DNA from: Rhynchospora pubera
Taxonomy: Eukaryota > Streptophyta > Magnoliopsida > Poales > Cyperaceae
DNA length: 64,000 bases
Direction of reading: 5' to 3'
Assembly: GCA_028095005.1 (NCBI GenBank)
Contig: CM051460.1
Coordinates: 80,803,676-80,867,675, forward strand
The notes beneath the pieces are model-generated. The model was given only the letters and a program-made list of their open reading frames with translations. It was not told where the DNA came from and made no database searches. This document shows positions 1-12,067 of this stretch, piece after piece (the first letter of the stretch is position 1; every line of letters begins with the position of its first letter). The position numbers and the translations under genes were made by a program.

Positions 1-445
1 GTGGTGAGTAACTGAGTATGGTAGTTTGGTTAGTTATGGTTCTTTACTTCTTTTGTCTTTTTTTAACTGTGCCAGATTTACTATTTTCGAATGGGAATAA
101 ATGTCTGGAGTGAAGAGATAAAATGTGACAAAAGTATTAAACTGCCTGAATTGCGGCTATGATCTATCTGAAATTATTATTTGGAGCAATTCACGGGTGG
201 GGTTGTTACTTGTAAAGGTAATTATGAAAATATTTGTGGCCTGAATGTGTGTGTTTTGGTGTTGCCATTTGACTCATTATACAATTGGAAAAACTACCTT
301 AAAAATAGGCCACAAAGGATCTGCCCAGGATGACGTAAGGTGAAAGGATAAAATTTGGTTGCACCTGGAACTGCTCGTGAATGGACATACTGATCTGTAG
401 AGGGGACAAATGTTTCCTTTGTTGTTTTTTTCTTAACTGATTTAG
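1..445 (+). other. Upstream part of the GAUT gene, probably intron
   Basis: No convincing coding exon is visible here. Position 3 is followed by a good donor (GTGAGT at 4-9), so the window may begin at the last bases of an upstream exon encoding the N-terminal cytosolic tail and membrane anchor. The interval up to the acceptor TTTAG at 441-445 would then be one intron. This is inference from splice signals only. Confidence 0.4.
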
Positions 446-2693
446 ATCCAGCCACAGAGTTTCTTCTCACTCAGATTTATTTGGGTTTGTTTGAATGCGG
501 AAAATTTAATAAACAGGAGCTTGGAGCTGAATGGAGAAGAACAGGGGTAGATGATATTGAATTGAACAGAGCAACGGTTGAATCTGCGCCGGACAGTTTA
601 GAGGGGCTCGTTGCTGAGTTGCATTCTATTTCGGCGGATGATAAACTCGACATGACTACTTTCGTGTTGAAAATCAAAGCCATGGTATTGTAATTTATCT
701 ATTATTTGTTCCTTTTAATGTCAAAATATTTTGTTTCCCGGTATACATTGTTTGTTACAGTTAATGAACCGATTATTACTATAGAAATTCTCTCTTAGCC
801 TTTGTTTAACAATAATGATTGTTACAGTTAATAATTGTCCTTGATTTGGCATTTGTTCCTGTATTTACCTGTTAAATTAAATAAAAAGAAAAGCACATAG
901 ATAACTTTTTAATTAACTACAACTTTGTAATGTGGAAATTTAATCCAGTTGCAACTTTTGAATAAATATAATAATAAATTAAATAACATTTTTACTACAA
1001 AAGAAATATTAATTGCTAATTCCTAAAAAGGAAAAATAAAACTAAAATACTATCGAAGCATAGTTGAGACTTTTTAAAAGGGTTCTTAATTCATAAATTC
1101 ATGTACTTGTATCCAAATTTTTACTGTGATTTTTTTATCCTCCTGAAACTGATCAGATACTTCATATGGAAAACAAGGCGCGATCTTCAAGGCTCCGATC
1201 ATCCTTCTATCGCCAGCTGGCCTCATCCTCCATTCCAAAATCTCTTCATTGCCTTACACTGCTGCTCGCTGAAGAATATTCAATTAACTCCCTTGCAAGA
1301 TCCTCCTTGCCAGAATCTCATCAAGTTTCCCGCCTAACCAACACGTCATACATTCATATAGCTCTCTTGACTGACAACATACTCGCTGCCTCTGTTGTTG
1401 TCTCCTCAACAATAAAACATTCGAAATGTCCTCAAAATTTGGTTTTTCACATTATTACTGATAAGAAAACATACTTCGCTATGCATGCTTGGTTTGCACT
1501 GCACCAGGTCTACCCGGCTGTGGTTGAGGTTAAGGGGCTGCACCAATTTGATTTGTCAACCAGGTTTCCATCTGTTGTGGAGACCATAAAGGAGGTCCGA
1601 CTGAGTAAATCAGTGTATGGTCGATATGGCGGGGTTGAGCGGGAGGTTAAATGGCTTGAGAGTTTGAAACCAAGTACTTATTCTTTGCTGAATTATCTAA
1701 AGATGCATCTCCCAGAGGTAAGATGTATCCCTTTTTTTCCCCTTACAATTCCAACTGTCCCAAAGTATAGATGTTAATAGCTAATAAGAGAAAGTAGTAG
1801 GCATATTTAACAAACGTAATATCAAACAAGACAATTATATACAAGTATATCACTGGTATATATGAGACCTAACTTATTGTTATCATGATTATTTTGCATT
1901 TGTTTAATTTTCAGTTCTTTCCTAAGCTAAGAAAGGTGATCTTATTAGAGGATGATGTGGTGGTACAGTGTGATCTGGCTGAGTTATATAAGCTGGATCT
2001 CAGAGACAATGTGATTGGTTCAGCTGTCAATGTCAGTCAAACTGAAGATGACACCACACTTTGTATTGACCCTGACAAGAGACTAGACAATTACTTAAAT
2101 TTTTCAAACCCAATTATATTGAATACACCGCTTGGCTCAGAAAAGGATAAATGCGCATGGTCCTGGGGTGTAAATATTTTTGATTTACAGGCTTGGAGAC
2201 AAAGCAACATCACTGAGTCATATCAGTTATGGCTAAAAAAGGTAGGTGAATTTTACCTATACGTCTCTTGGCAAGCAAAACTTATTGAAGCGAGTTTTTG
2301 AATAGTTTGCAAATGAGCTATTATATCAGAGATTAGTCTCAAACATTGGGCCACCTGACTCTATTGTGCACTTCTAAAATAATGTAATTTATATTTTAAT
2401 TTCATGTATTCTAGAATCGGGAATCTGAGTTCATGCTGTGGCCGATGGGATCTCTGCCTCCAGCATTGCTAGCTTTTGATGGGTTCACGCAAGCAGTCGA
2501 TTCTTCATGGCTTGTGTCAGATTTAGGTTGGAATAAACCAGCTCCAGGCCAATTAATATCGAATGCAGTCTTACATTTCAATGGACCTGCCAAACCATGG
2601 CTTGAGATTGGGTACCCAGGCACACATGAATTGTGGCGGGCCCACCTGAACAGCACAAATGAATTCCTCAGAAGTTGCGCCGTCATAGGATGA
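446..2693 (+). CDS. GAUT-family galacturonosyltransferase (GT8), 5' partial
   Basis: Exons 446-684, 1157-1717, 1915-2241 and 2415-2693, all joined in phase 0 with GT-AG borders, give 467 residues. The start codon and membrane anchor lie outside the window. GAUT proteins are Golgi type II membrane enzymes that transfer galacturonic acid from UDP-GalA to pectin or related acceptors. Diagnostic motifs in order: a stem with ARSSRLRSSFYRQLASSSIPKS; LLTDNILAASVVVSST; VFHIITDKKTYFAMHAWFAL; VEVKGLHQFD; the metal-binding region FPKLRKVILLEDDVVVQ; FDLQAWRQSNIT; and HFNGPAKPWLEIG near the C-terminus, which holds the family HxxGxxKPW motif. Most GAUTs read LDDD where this one reads LEDD, so the first Asp of the DxD is Glu. 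The family is clear; the exact paralogue (GAUT12-15 region by eye) is not. No frame break is seen. Confidence 0.88.
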
Positions 2694-3600
2694 AGCACAA
2701 GATAGAACAGAATAAATTAGACTAGATCTCTTTAGACAGTAAATTTCAGTATATATATAGATAGTTGATAAATAGAAACATCGTTCAATTGTAGAGCTGA
2801 AAATTGAGGAGAGAGAAGTTGGTGCAGCCTTCAGTCTCTGCTCAAGCCTGCTCTGCATACCAGCTTAAAAATGGTCTATAGATAACATATTACTCTGTCT
2901 TGTATATATATTTTGTAATACACAAATGATGCATTCTTTTTGTGAAGGTTGTCTGAGAAGCAATTCATACTAAGCTAAACATTTTGTTTTTTTGGTTACT
3001 GAAAGCCCGTTGGCAAGGTAAACAAAAAATAAAGGTACTAGAAGACAGTATTTGAAACTTTTAACGCATCAGTGTAATTCTCCAAAGGTGCAGAAAACAT
3101 TTCACCAAATCACAAACCTATTAACTAACTTTGATCTATTCCGTCAGATCATTTAGCTCTCAATTTGATTTAAGAAGGAATCTATACCGCAAAAAACGTG
3201 CGGTGTGTAAAGCTTTTGAACAGGAAATTTTGTCAAAAAAATATGGATAGCAGTAACTTCATTTTTGTCTTAGGTAACATGGATAATGACAGCATTGATC
3301 TTTTGAGAAAGGTTATGGAGTAACTTTACAAAACAGGTGAAAAGCTGATTGACTTCCAAAAAGTGATACGGGCATAATTAAAGTAGTGACCGCTGAATAA
3401 TATTAACCATACGTTCTCCTGATTTTGACTTTAGTCTTTTTTAATAAAGCCTATATTAGGCACCTGATGAAAAGGGAAAAAGAAAAGGGATAACAAAGAA
3501 GAAAGAAAGGGAAAATGGTTGAAATTGTGGTACACTGGTACTCTGTCAATTAGGGTAATTGGTATCTACCATCCGATAAATTATCATTCATACCATCCAT
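2694..3600. other. GAUT 3' flank, no gene seen
   Basis: AT-rich 3' untranslated and intergenic sequence. I see no coding exon, RNA gene or clear repeat. Confidence 0.5.
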
Positions 3601-3606
3601 CTCTTT

Positions 3607-3774
3607 CACGTGATAGTCACGTGATATTCAGATATCCAGCGAGACAACCCCTTTCTCTCAGCGATATAACAGAGCCGTCTCTCTTTCTTCGTATCTCTTC
3701 GTACCACCTCTTCGCACCGCACCTCTCTCTCTTTCTCTCCGGCGATGCGCCTCTGTCTTGAAGGGTTAGGGTTT
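3607..3774 (+). promoter_or_regulatory. Paired G-boxes and telo-box upstream of the H2A-like exon
   Basis: Two CACGTG G-boxes at 3607-3612 and 3618-3623 are 5 bp apart. A CT-rich leader follows, and at 3766-3774 there is TTAGGGTTT, a telo-box (AAACCCTAA) in the reverse direction. Telo-boxes are common in the leaders and promoters of plant histone and ribosomal-protein genes, which fits the histone-like exon just downstream. Activity is inferred. Confidence 0.5.
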
Positions 3775-3811
3775 CGTTGCCTCCTCTCAAGCAATTCCAA
3801 TCCTAGAGAAA

Positions 3812-3937
3812 GTGACGGGGAAGGCGAAGTCCAAGAAGCAGACGGCGAAGGAGATAGCCGCAAAAATCGACGCCGAGCGCGTTGGTTCTCATGCTCCAAT
3901 CTACCTTGCCGCAGTTTTTGAGAATCTTGCTACCGAG
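3812..3937 (+). pseudogene. Truncated histone H2A-like first exon
   Basis: A 42-codon open stretch begins with GTG where ATG would be expected and ends at a donor (GAG|GTACTT). Its first part, TGKAKSKKQTAKEIAAK, resembles a basic H2A tail. Its second part, AERVGSHAPIYLAAVFENLATE, matches the H2A core segment [22 protein letters not shown] up to a point where plant H2A genes can be spliced. About 25 residues of the normal core (the SRSAKAGLQFPVGRI segment) are absent between the two parts. No second exon (VLELAGNA... or the RHIQLA segment) is visible in the next 1.5 kb. I read it as a decayed gene or fragment; a short expressed peptide cannot be excluded. Confidence 0.5.
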
Positions 3938-4430
3938 GTACTTAATTTCGCCATTGTTTGTTCAGATTTTAGATCTTTTCTTGTTTTATTATCTTTAGGA
4001 TCTGAACTTTTGTCTGTGTCGGGTTTATTACTTTTCCTTTTTTCTTTAATTTTCCTGTATTAGTAGGTAAGATGTAGCTTTGCTTTTCAGGCACCAGGCA
4101 GTATTTTTTCTTTGTTATTAGGAGGAAACTTTGTATTGGTTTTCTATGTTTAATTTCATGCCTACTGGCTGTTCATCGAAAAAAAAAAATTTTTACTTGT
4201 TTTGGATTAGTTTGCGGTGGTTTGTGCGTAGCTTGCTATGTTATGAGATTTCTCCTAATCTTTATAGAGACATTGTTATATCTAGGGATACGTATGTTGG
4301 GATAAAGGACTATATTGTTGACATGAGATATGAAAATAAGATATCATATTTTTATATCGAGGGATACTAATATTGGAATAAGGGATCATATTGTTGACAC
4401 GACATATGAAAATAAGGCTACAATTATGTA
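3938..4430. other. AT-rich sequence, nothing recognised
   Basis: It would be the intron of the H2A-like gene if that gene were intact. No second exon, repeat or RNA gene is seen. Confidence 0.4.
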
Positions 4431-5870
4431 GTTGACTTGTTTTGTAGTTATTAGAGTTATGTTATCAATGATGTTTAGATACAAGAAATAAGTGTTCAAT
4501 TTAGTAAATGAAGTGTTCATCATGCATAATAAAGATTGATGCATACTTGTAGTAGATTAGGTTTAGTTAAAATTAATGAAAAGTTAGTTTCGTGTTCATT
4601 TACGTGTTATAAATGTTCAGTTAATTTTCGTAATGGAGTAGTTAGTTATCGTATGTGTTCAGTTAGTTTTTGCAATGCACAGGTTAGTGTTTACACATAT
4701 TCTATTCTATCCATTTTTGTTAGTAATGCAACGATTATAATGCTGTTAACATTTTGTATTTGTTAATGTTTATTCTCAATTTTTAACAGGTTTGTGCTCT
4801 GTTAATGTTATGGTTGGAGTCGTCGGGTTGTTCTCCTAAAAAATTTCTTTTAATTTGATGAAAATTGATTGTAGTTGTATTTCTGTGTTTTTAGTTTTTT
4901 TTTGTTGTTAAAAGTGATGAATTATGAAAAACTGGTAATTTTGTTGTTACTATTGTTTACTTCTTTTGCGCATGTGATTGGATTATAGTCAGAATTTGTA
5001 TGATATTTTATTGTTTTATAATTATCGAAACGTCAAATTCAGAATGTATTTAATTGAACACATAAGTGCAAATAACTCATTCCTTGAACGATTTAATTGA
5101 ACAAGAAAAACTTTTTAATATGCTTTCTTGAAGCTTTTTAACTGAACACTTAAATAGAATTAACTCATCCCTTGAGTTGTTTAACTAAACACAAGACTTA
5201 TTGTTCTTATTTTAATAAGGCATCGAACTGAACACTTAACTGGATTTAAATGATCCCTTGAGTTGTTTAACTAAACACAAAACCTCTCATTTTGATGACG
5301 TCAGCGTGCAATTTTTTAAAAAAATTGTGATGACGTCAGCGAGCGATTTTGATGACGTCATCCGACGCAAATCTATGATGACGTCAGCGAAAATTGGTGT
5401 ACGCTAGATTTTTGCACCAAACCATTCAAAATAGTCCAATTGGATGGTTTTTTAATGGATGGCGTATATCACACCTGGTCAACTAGACTAGTCTAATTAC
5501 TCAGGCCCACTTTATATATAAGGAGCCCAAAAGAGTTCAGTGTTAATCTTTTCCCAAAATGTACTTTTCACGGGCCTAATACTTCTTTGCGTGTAGTTGT
5601 AGGAATTAACATAAATCGTTTTGGGCCGAACGGGAATTGTGAACTTCGGACACCTTATGCTAGGCCTTTGGAATGGGAAGAAATAAACGATTGGATAAGA
5701 AATAGGAAAAATAAAATAAATATATTAAACATAGTGAACAATTATAATAGAAAGTGAATATTTATATCTAATAAAATGAACACTACAGAGTGAAAAAAAA
5801 AAAACAGGCGCATTGGATAGGTGAGGAGACCACTCGCAAGAGAGCGCTATCAACCATGGCAAGCGATGGC
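4431..5870. repeat. Dispersed element with TGACGTCA palindromes and a minisatellite
   Basis: Between about 5040 and 5290 there are diverged tandem units that repeat TTTAACTGAACACTTAA and CCCTTGAGTTGTTTAACTAA. Right after them (5290-5390) TGACGTCA occurs four times. The same two modules recur in opposite orientation near 31280-31720, so this is one dispersed repeat family. I found no inverted termini or target duplication and no coding capacity, so I do not assign a class. Confidence 0.5.
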
Positions 5871-6195
5871 GTTTTGTGCATGGTGTTAATTAATTTCCGA
5901 AGAAAAAATATGTACGGAGTTGGTGGACTCTGAGTTCCTTTATGAAAACGGAAAGATTACTGTAAAAGACTATCTTATCATTTACCATTTTACCTGGTCA
6001 TTCTGACGGCTTCAAGTTTTCAACTATCCATATTTTACCTTATTGTTGAGGAATACCGTGTCAGCCGACTAATCGAAATCAGTACGCATCATCATGCATA
6101 CTGTACTTTTCAATCTTGAACAATTATTTATTTGCTAAATCCGATTAGATGGTGAATAAATCGTCTGAGACTGTACTATGTTGCTTATTTAATAA

Positions 6196-6284
<89 letters not shown>

Positions 6285-7837
6285 GAACTTTGATTTTGAT
6301 GATATCACACCTTGCATATCTTCATTTGACATCTCCCCGATTTTGTCATTTATAGAGATTTCTATGATTTATTTGGAACTAATTGAGTTTTATATTTTGC
6401 TCATTTTGTAAAAGAAGATTATTAAGAGCATCTATCTCGCAATTTTTGTTCTCTATAATGGAACGACATATTTGTGAAATTCCAAAATTTATGATTATCA
6501 TTTTTTTATTATTTTTTGTTCTCTATAAGAGGATGATGAATTTTTAAAACATATTGTCAGGTCAATGAGAATAAAATACAATAATATATAACAAAACAAT
6601 TAATGTATTCACAAGATGATTAAATGATAATTAATTTCAAACCTTTAATTGTACGTTATTTTGTCTTTAAAAAAAACATACATTTTATTCTCAAACACAT
6701 ATATACTTTAGCGTAATTTTTATGGTAGACAGCAATTTAAAACTGGAGATGAACTTTCATCATTTATCACCGTTCATAATTTTAAATAAACAATTCAATT
6801 GTAAGTTCGATTGCAAAATTTAGTCCAAAACAAAATTTGCGAATGATTTAATTTATTAAATTGTCCAAAAGATTTAATTAACTGCCCGCACGATGCTATC
6901 CCGTACATATATATACCAAGTTTCTCTCTGTATATTATTTTTTTTTAAAAGAAGGAATATAATAGAGATATATCAGCACCATCACAATTCAACTGATTGT
7001 TAGAAAGTGCTTGTTTGACCTTACTTACTTCTACAATTCACGTTTATCCTACTATTAATTTGACTACGACTAACATACTTACATAGATACAAGTGTAGTT
7101 CCATTCAAAGATTAATTTGAGCTCCGCTTCATACCTGAGCAGCCATGGACTACGACTTTTATAACTGACTGAGACAACACTACGCCCCAAAAAGCGTGTG
7201 ATTTGTGCACCTATCATTTGTTACCTCTAAGCATGGGTGATTGACAAAATTTAGACAACTCGCTTCCTGTGTAGCGCCTTCTCTACACAATATTCCGTGT
7301 TGTATCCTGCTGCAAACTTTCAATACATGGAGTAGTTTCTGGCCTTTATGGATATCTTGGGATCATATAATTGTTAATCTTATTTAATTTTGTTTATCCT
7401 ATGCATTATTATAGAAATTAATGTTTAGTTTTCAACTTCTTAAAAACCTAAGTTAATCTGTATATTTTTATTAACACCAACTGATAAATAATAAAAAAAA
7501 ACACAGACAAGGATAAATATTAGAGGGGACTATACCTCCACAATTTTCGGTAATGCCAATTGAATCAGAAATATTATGCAAAAATAATTTACTGGGCCTT
7601 ACAAACAGTTAATTATATATAGAAACGTGATTCATATTAACGGATTTTAAAGAAGTAAATCCATTCTGCAAAAACTAAATAATAACTCCAAAATATAACC
7701 GTCAGAAAGGCTCTCTTATTAGATCTCTCTCTATCACTATTCACTAGAGAAAACGCATTTGTAGCATCATAGTTAGCAGAATTTTCCTTCTGTCCAGAAC
7801 CAGAAATAAAAATGTTTGCCAAAATTTTGAGTATATG
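5871..7837. other. AT-rich intergenic DNA
   Basis: Nothing is seen except the (AT)n tract listed separately. The few open frames are short and composition-driven. Confidence 0.5.
6199..6282. repeat. (AT)42 microsatellite
   Basis: An uninterrupted AT dinucleotide run of 84 bp. Confidence 0.97.
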
Positions 7838-9164
7838 CACTACGCCATAAACGATTTTTAGCACCGCCACAATAACACCGGTTTTTTGAAAATTCGGTTG
7901 TAAAAATATCCCGTGGCATTTTTCTAATTGTCAGATTTTTTTATTAAGACCAGTTTTTATAAAAAACTTATAAAAACGGTCCTACTAAGTTCCAAAAAAT
8001 CAACCTGAAAATCATTTTTTTAATAGCACCGGTTTTTATAAAAAACCGGTCTTAACTATATTAAGGTACTATTAAAAACTGAATTTTTATTTTTTTCCGT
8101 TAACTTTTTAAAACCGGTTTTTTTTTTATAAAAAACCGGTGTTAATATAGTAACCTTTAAGACTAGTGCTAAAAGAAATTGAAATTTTTTCCCCGTTAAT
8201 TTTGTAAAACCGGTTATTTATAAAAAAACCGATCTTAAAGATTACTATATTAATACCGGTTTTTTTTTTATAAAAAACCGGTTTTAAAAGAAACTGAATT
8301 TTTATTTTTTTCGTTATCTTTTTAAGACCTGTTTTTTATAAAAAACCGGTCTTAAAAATTATCACCATATTTAATAAAGACTCCCGCTCTCTCTCACTGT
8401 TCATAGCCGCCATATATGCATTTATTCTGATCTCTAAAAACCGAAACTTTTTTCTTTCTTTAAAACCTCCACAAAAAATAGTTAAAAATTCCAAAAAATT
8501 CTGAAAAATTTAAAAATCAAGAGAGAAAGCAAAGGAGATCAGAGGATTTAAAAAAATTCGTAGGTATATTCTATATTTTTTCTGAACTTTATTCATGGTT
8601 AATTGATTTTGCAATTTTAGTTTTTTATTGATTTTTTTTCATTTGATAATGAATATAAAAAGGAAGAGGAAGAGGAAGAGTTAGGAAGATCGATAAGATT
8701 ATTCTAACGTAGTGGAAGAGAAGACAATTTCGATAATTTTCTATTTTAACGCTCTTTAATTTTAATTTTTTGTGCATATATAGATATATAATTTGGCATT
8801 AATTTGCATATATTAGTTGTATTGTCATATAGGACCAAATTGCTGGAATTTGTACTATTTTAGGTCGTGCCCGTCCGAGATTAATCCATTAGGGATTAAT
8901 CTCGGATAGTACTCCCGGTCGAGAGTACTGCTCTTTGGATACTATCTTGTCTCATTTAGGATTGCGAGTTGTACGTTAGATTGATGCAATTTGTTGTCTG
9001 AGAAAAATTCGACGGCATTTCTCCTTATGTTTCCCACGGATACGTATGCACGAGCAATCGTGTGATAGCGTATTCAGGGAACATAAGGAGAAATGTTGCC
9101 GAATTTTTCTCAGGCAGCAAATTGCATCGATCTAACATACGCTCGCTAATGAGACAAGAGTATC
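7838..9164 (+). repeat. Left long terminal inverted repeat of the CACTA element
   Basis: It pairs with 12068-13428 over most of its length. It contains the ACCGGT palindrome cluster (about 7880-8350), a purine-rich stretch, and two perfect small palindromes at 8878-8929. A 228-bp self-complementary segment (about 8937-9164) has arms that both carry the AAGGAGAAAT and GAGAAAAATTC blocks. Confidence 0.88.
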
Positions 9165-9189
9165 AATTCAAATCGTACCCTTGATAGGT

Positions 9190-11961
9190 GTATACATTTG
9201 CATTGGGACCATTTGCAAGGTATTTCACAGTTTCATTTTCGGACGGGATGATTGCACTTTCTTTCTGAACCAATTTACAAACTGTTTGTTGTGCTCGTTG
9301 GTGATCCAATTTTCACCTTTTTGAGGATTTTGTTCTCGCAACTCTGCTATATGTTGATCCAAATAAGGAGCCACAACGGCGACTTATTGTAAAATTTTAA
9401 GATGTGCTTTTTCTCTCTTTTCAAGGTCCACTGTAATTATTTTGAAACCAAGTATACCTTTTCCTAGGAGTCTACCTTCGTGCCGATTCTTCGGCAGGCC
9501 AATAGGTGTTAGTCCATCTATAATCTATATAGAAATCAATAACGGCCACATATCCTTCGACTATGCTTCCTTCGGGTCGAGATATGCTTCAGACTAACAT
9601 TTTCAATTGTCCCATTGCTCTTTCAAAAGGGTACATGTACCTCAAAAATATCGGACCACACCACTTAATCTCCCTAACTAAATGAACGATCAAATGCACC
9701 ATTATAACAAAAAATGATGGGGGAAAGTGCATTTCTAGCTCGCATATGGTCTGATACGCATCAGTTTCTAGCTTAGTCAGTTTTTCAGGATCAATCACTT
9801 AAAAGCAAATTTCATTGAAGAAATAACACAACTTAATAATGGAGTTCCGAACCTTTTCCTTAAAACATCCTCGAATTGCAAATCGGTAGCAACTGGGTCA
9901 ATAACACGTGATAATCGTGCGATTTCATTCCAATCAATTTCATATCCTTGATCGATACCTTCCTTGAGATATTAGAGGCATAACCGGTCGGAACCTTAAT
10001 AGACTGCAAGCACAACAATAAACTGAGCTTCTCTTTTCTTGACAGAGTATAAACTGCATCAGGTAACCAATCTCGTTTCTTACTAGTATCTGGCTTTGCG
10101 GCTAGGTCAATTCGTATCCTAATTTCGACCATATCTTTTCTCACGTTAGCATTGTCTACTTTTCCCTGGTTATTTAAAATCAAAGAAATCAAAGATTCAT
10201 AGATATTCTTTATGATGTGCATCGCATCCAAACAATGCCTAACATCTAAATAAGTCCAGTATTCAAGATTCCAAAATATAGACTTTTTCTTCCAGTTGCC
10301 ATCCGGAATTTTCTTCGCAAATGGTTTACCCAATTTGATTTTAAGTTCCTTCACCTCTTCGTACATCTGTCTTCCGCTTTTTGGTATCGGTGCCCTTCGG
10401 GTTTCGGTTTTGCCATCAAATTTGGTTTTGTAATCAATCCGGCGGTATGGGTGATGACGGTTAAGGAACCTACGATGTCCCAAATAGACATTCTTCCTAC
10501 AATTAGATAACCATATAGAATGTGTTTCTTCTTGACAAATAGGACATGCCTTATCTCTTTTGTTCCTATAACCTACCAAGTTCCCGTACGCGGGAAAATC
10601 ATTAATCGTGCAAAATATCATCGTCCGTAGGTTGAAATAACTTTTTGAAAAAGCATCGAATACCTTCATCCCGTCCTTCCACAACTTATCAAGGTCTTCT
10701 ATTAACGGGACAAAAAACACATCTATATCATTACTTGGTTGTTTTGGATCGGAAATCAGTAATGGCATCATCAGATATCTTCTTTTCATGTACAACCAGG
10801 AAGGAAGGTTGTAAATAACCAATAAAACTGGCCATACACTGCGATTGCTGCTCATGAGACCATAAGAATTCATACCATCCATGCATAGTCCCAATCTCAA
10901 ATTCCTAGGTTCACTACCAAAATAATTGAAATTACTATCTATGTTCATCCACTGGTGCGAGTCCGCAGGATGTCTGAGCATTCTATCTTTCTTGCTGCCT
11001 TCTGCATGCCACCTTAATAGTTTAACTTCTCTTGAATTATTGAAGAGACTCTCGAACCTTGGTATTATCGGCATATACCACAATGTTTTCACAGCTAGTC
11101 TTTTTTTACAAGTATCTTCATCATCTTCCAAATCATCGTCCCTTAGTTTGTACCGTGATTCATTACACATTGGACAATTATTAAGATTCTCGTACTCATT
11201 TCGAAATAATATGCAATCATTCGGACATGCTGCAATCTTCATTACTTCCATATTCAATGGACATAGTAACTTTTTGGCCTTATAATATGTATCCGACAAT
11301 GTATTTTCTGCTGGAAGCATTTCCCATAAAAGACCAAGCAAAAATGTGAAACTTTTATCGCTCCAATTATTCTTGGCTTTCAGGTTATAAAGTTTAAAAA
11401 CCGTTTTAATTTTTAAAAATTTATCCTGATTACAACCGGGATATAATGGTATATGATCGTTTTCATCTAATTTTTGAAAAATATCTGGAACCTCATCAAT
11501 AAGACCATCTGGTATTTCATTCATCATCTCATCAAAGTCATTTCCTCTATTATCATTTTCACAATATTGGTCTTGACTTACATTTTCATCTACAAATACC
11601 TCATCCCTTACATCAGTCCCCCAATTATCATCTACAAATACATTTTCATCCACAAATACATTTTCATCCACAGATACATTTTCATTGCTAGTCCCAACAT
11701 TTGAACGATCTTCCAACTCCCATGCAAAATCCATTGGAGGTATTTATGAGTTGTCATCCATCCACACTCAATCAAATGTGATCTAATTTTTATACTATCA
11801 TTTCTCTGCAAGTTAACACACCGTTTACAGGGACATAGAATCCTGGGTTTTCCGGTCAACTTTCTATATTCTTCTGCACATTTTAAGAACTCTTCAACAA
11901 CTCCAACAAATTCACCTGATATCCTTGAATATTCATACATATACTTCTCCCTCTGATCCAT
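9190..11961 (-). pseudogene. Decayed CACTA transposase (TNP2 type)
   Basis: Three open segments follow each other on the minus strand. First, 11961 to about 11727 starts MDQREKYMYEYSR and includes CPCKRC and HLIECGW, typical of the transposase-associated N-terminal domain. Second, 11734-9860 is 624 codons long and carries the Transposase_21/TNP2 core: cysteine pairs CPND/CPMC, LRWHAEG, PRNLRLGLCMDG, NDFPAYGNLVGY, CPICQEET, HRRFLNRHHPYR, LDAMHIIKNI. Third, 9798-9589 reads CELEMHFPPSFFVIMVHLIVH, a DUF4218-type region, and homology continues with stops to about 9190. The first frame break, near 11727, looks like one missing base; another lies near 9860. The element cannot make a full-length protein in this state. 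Confidence 0.9.
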
Positions 11962-12067
11962 CTATATAGAAAGAAAATATATTTATTCAAAAGTCAAAGT
12001 TTGGATTTATAGGTTCAATGCATTACATTAGGTTTTTGGCATGGTTACCATCCTAGCTCGCTCTTTG

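Noticed and set aside
3606..3899. Minus-strand frame of 97 codons rich in Arg and Ser
   Set aside because: It is antisense to the CT-rich leader and the H2A-like exon; no family resemblance.
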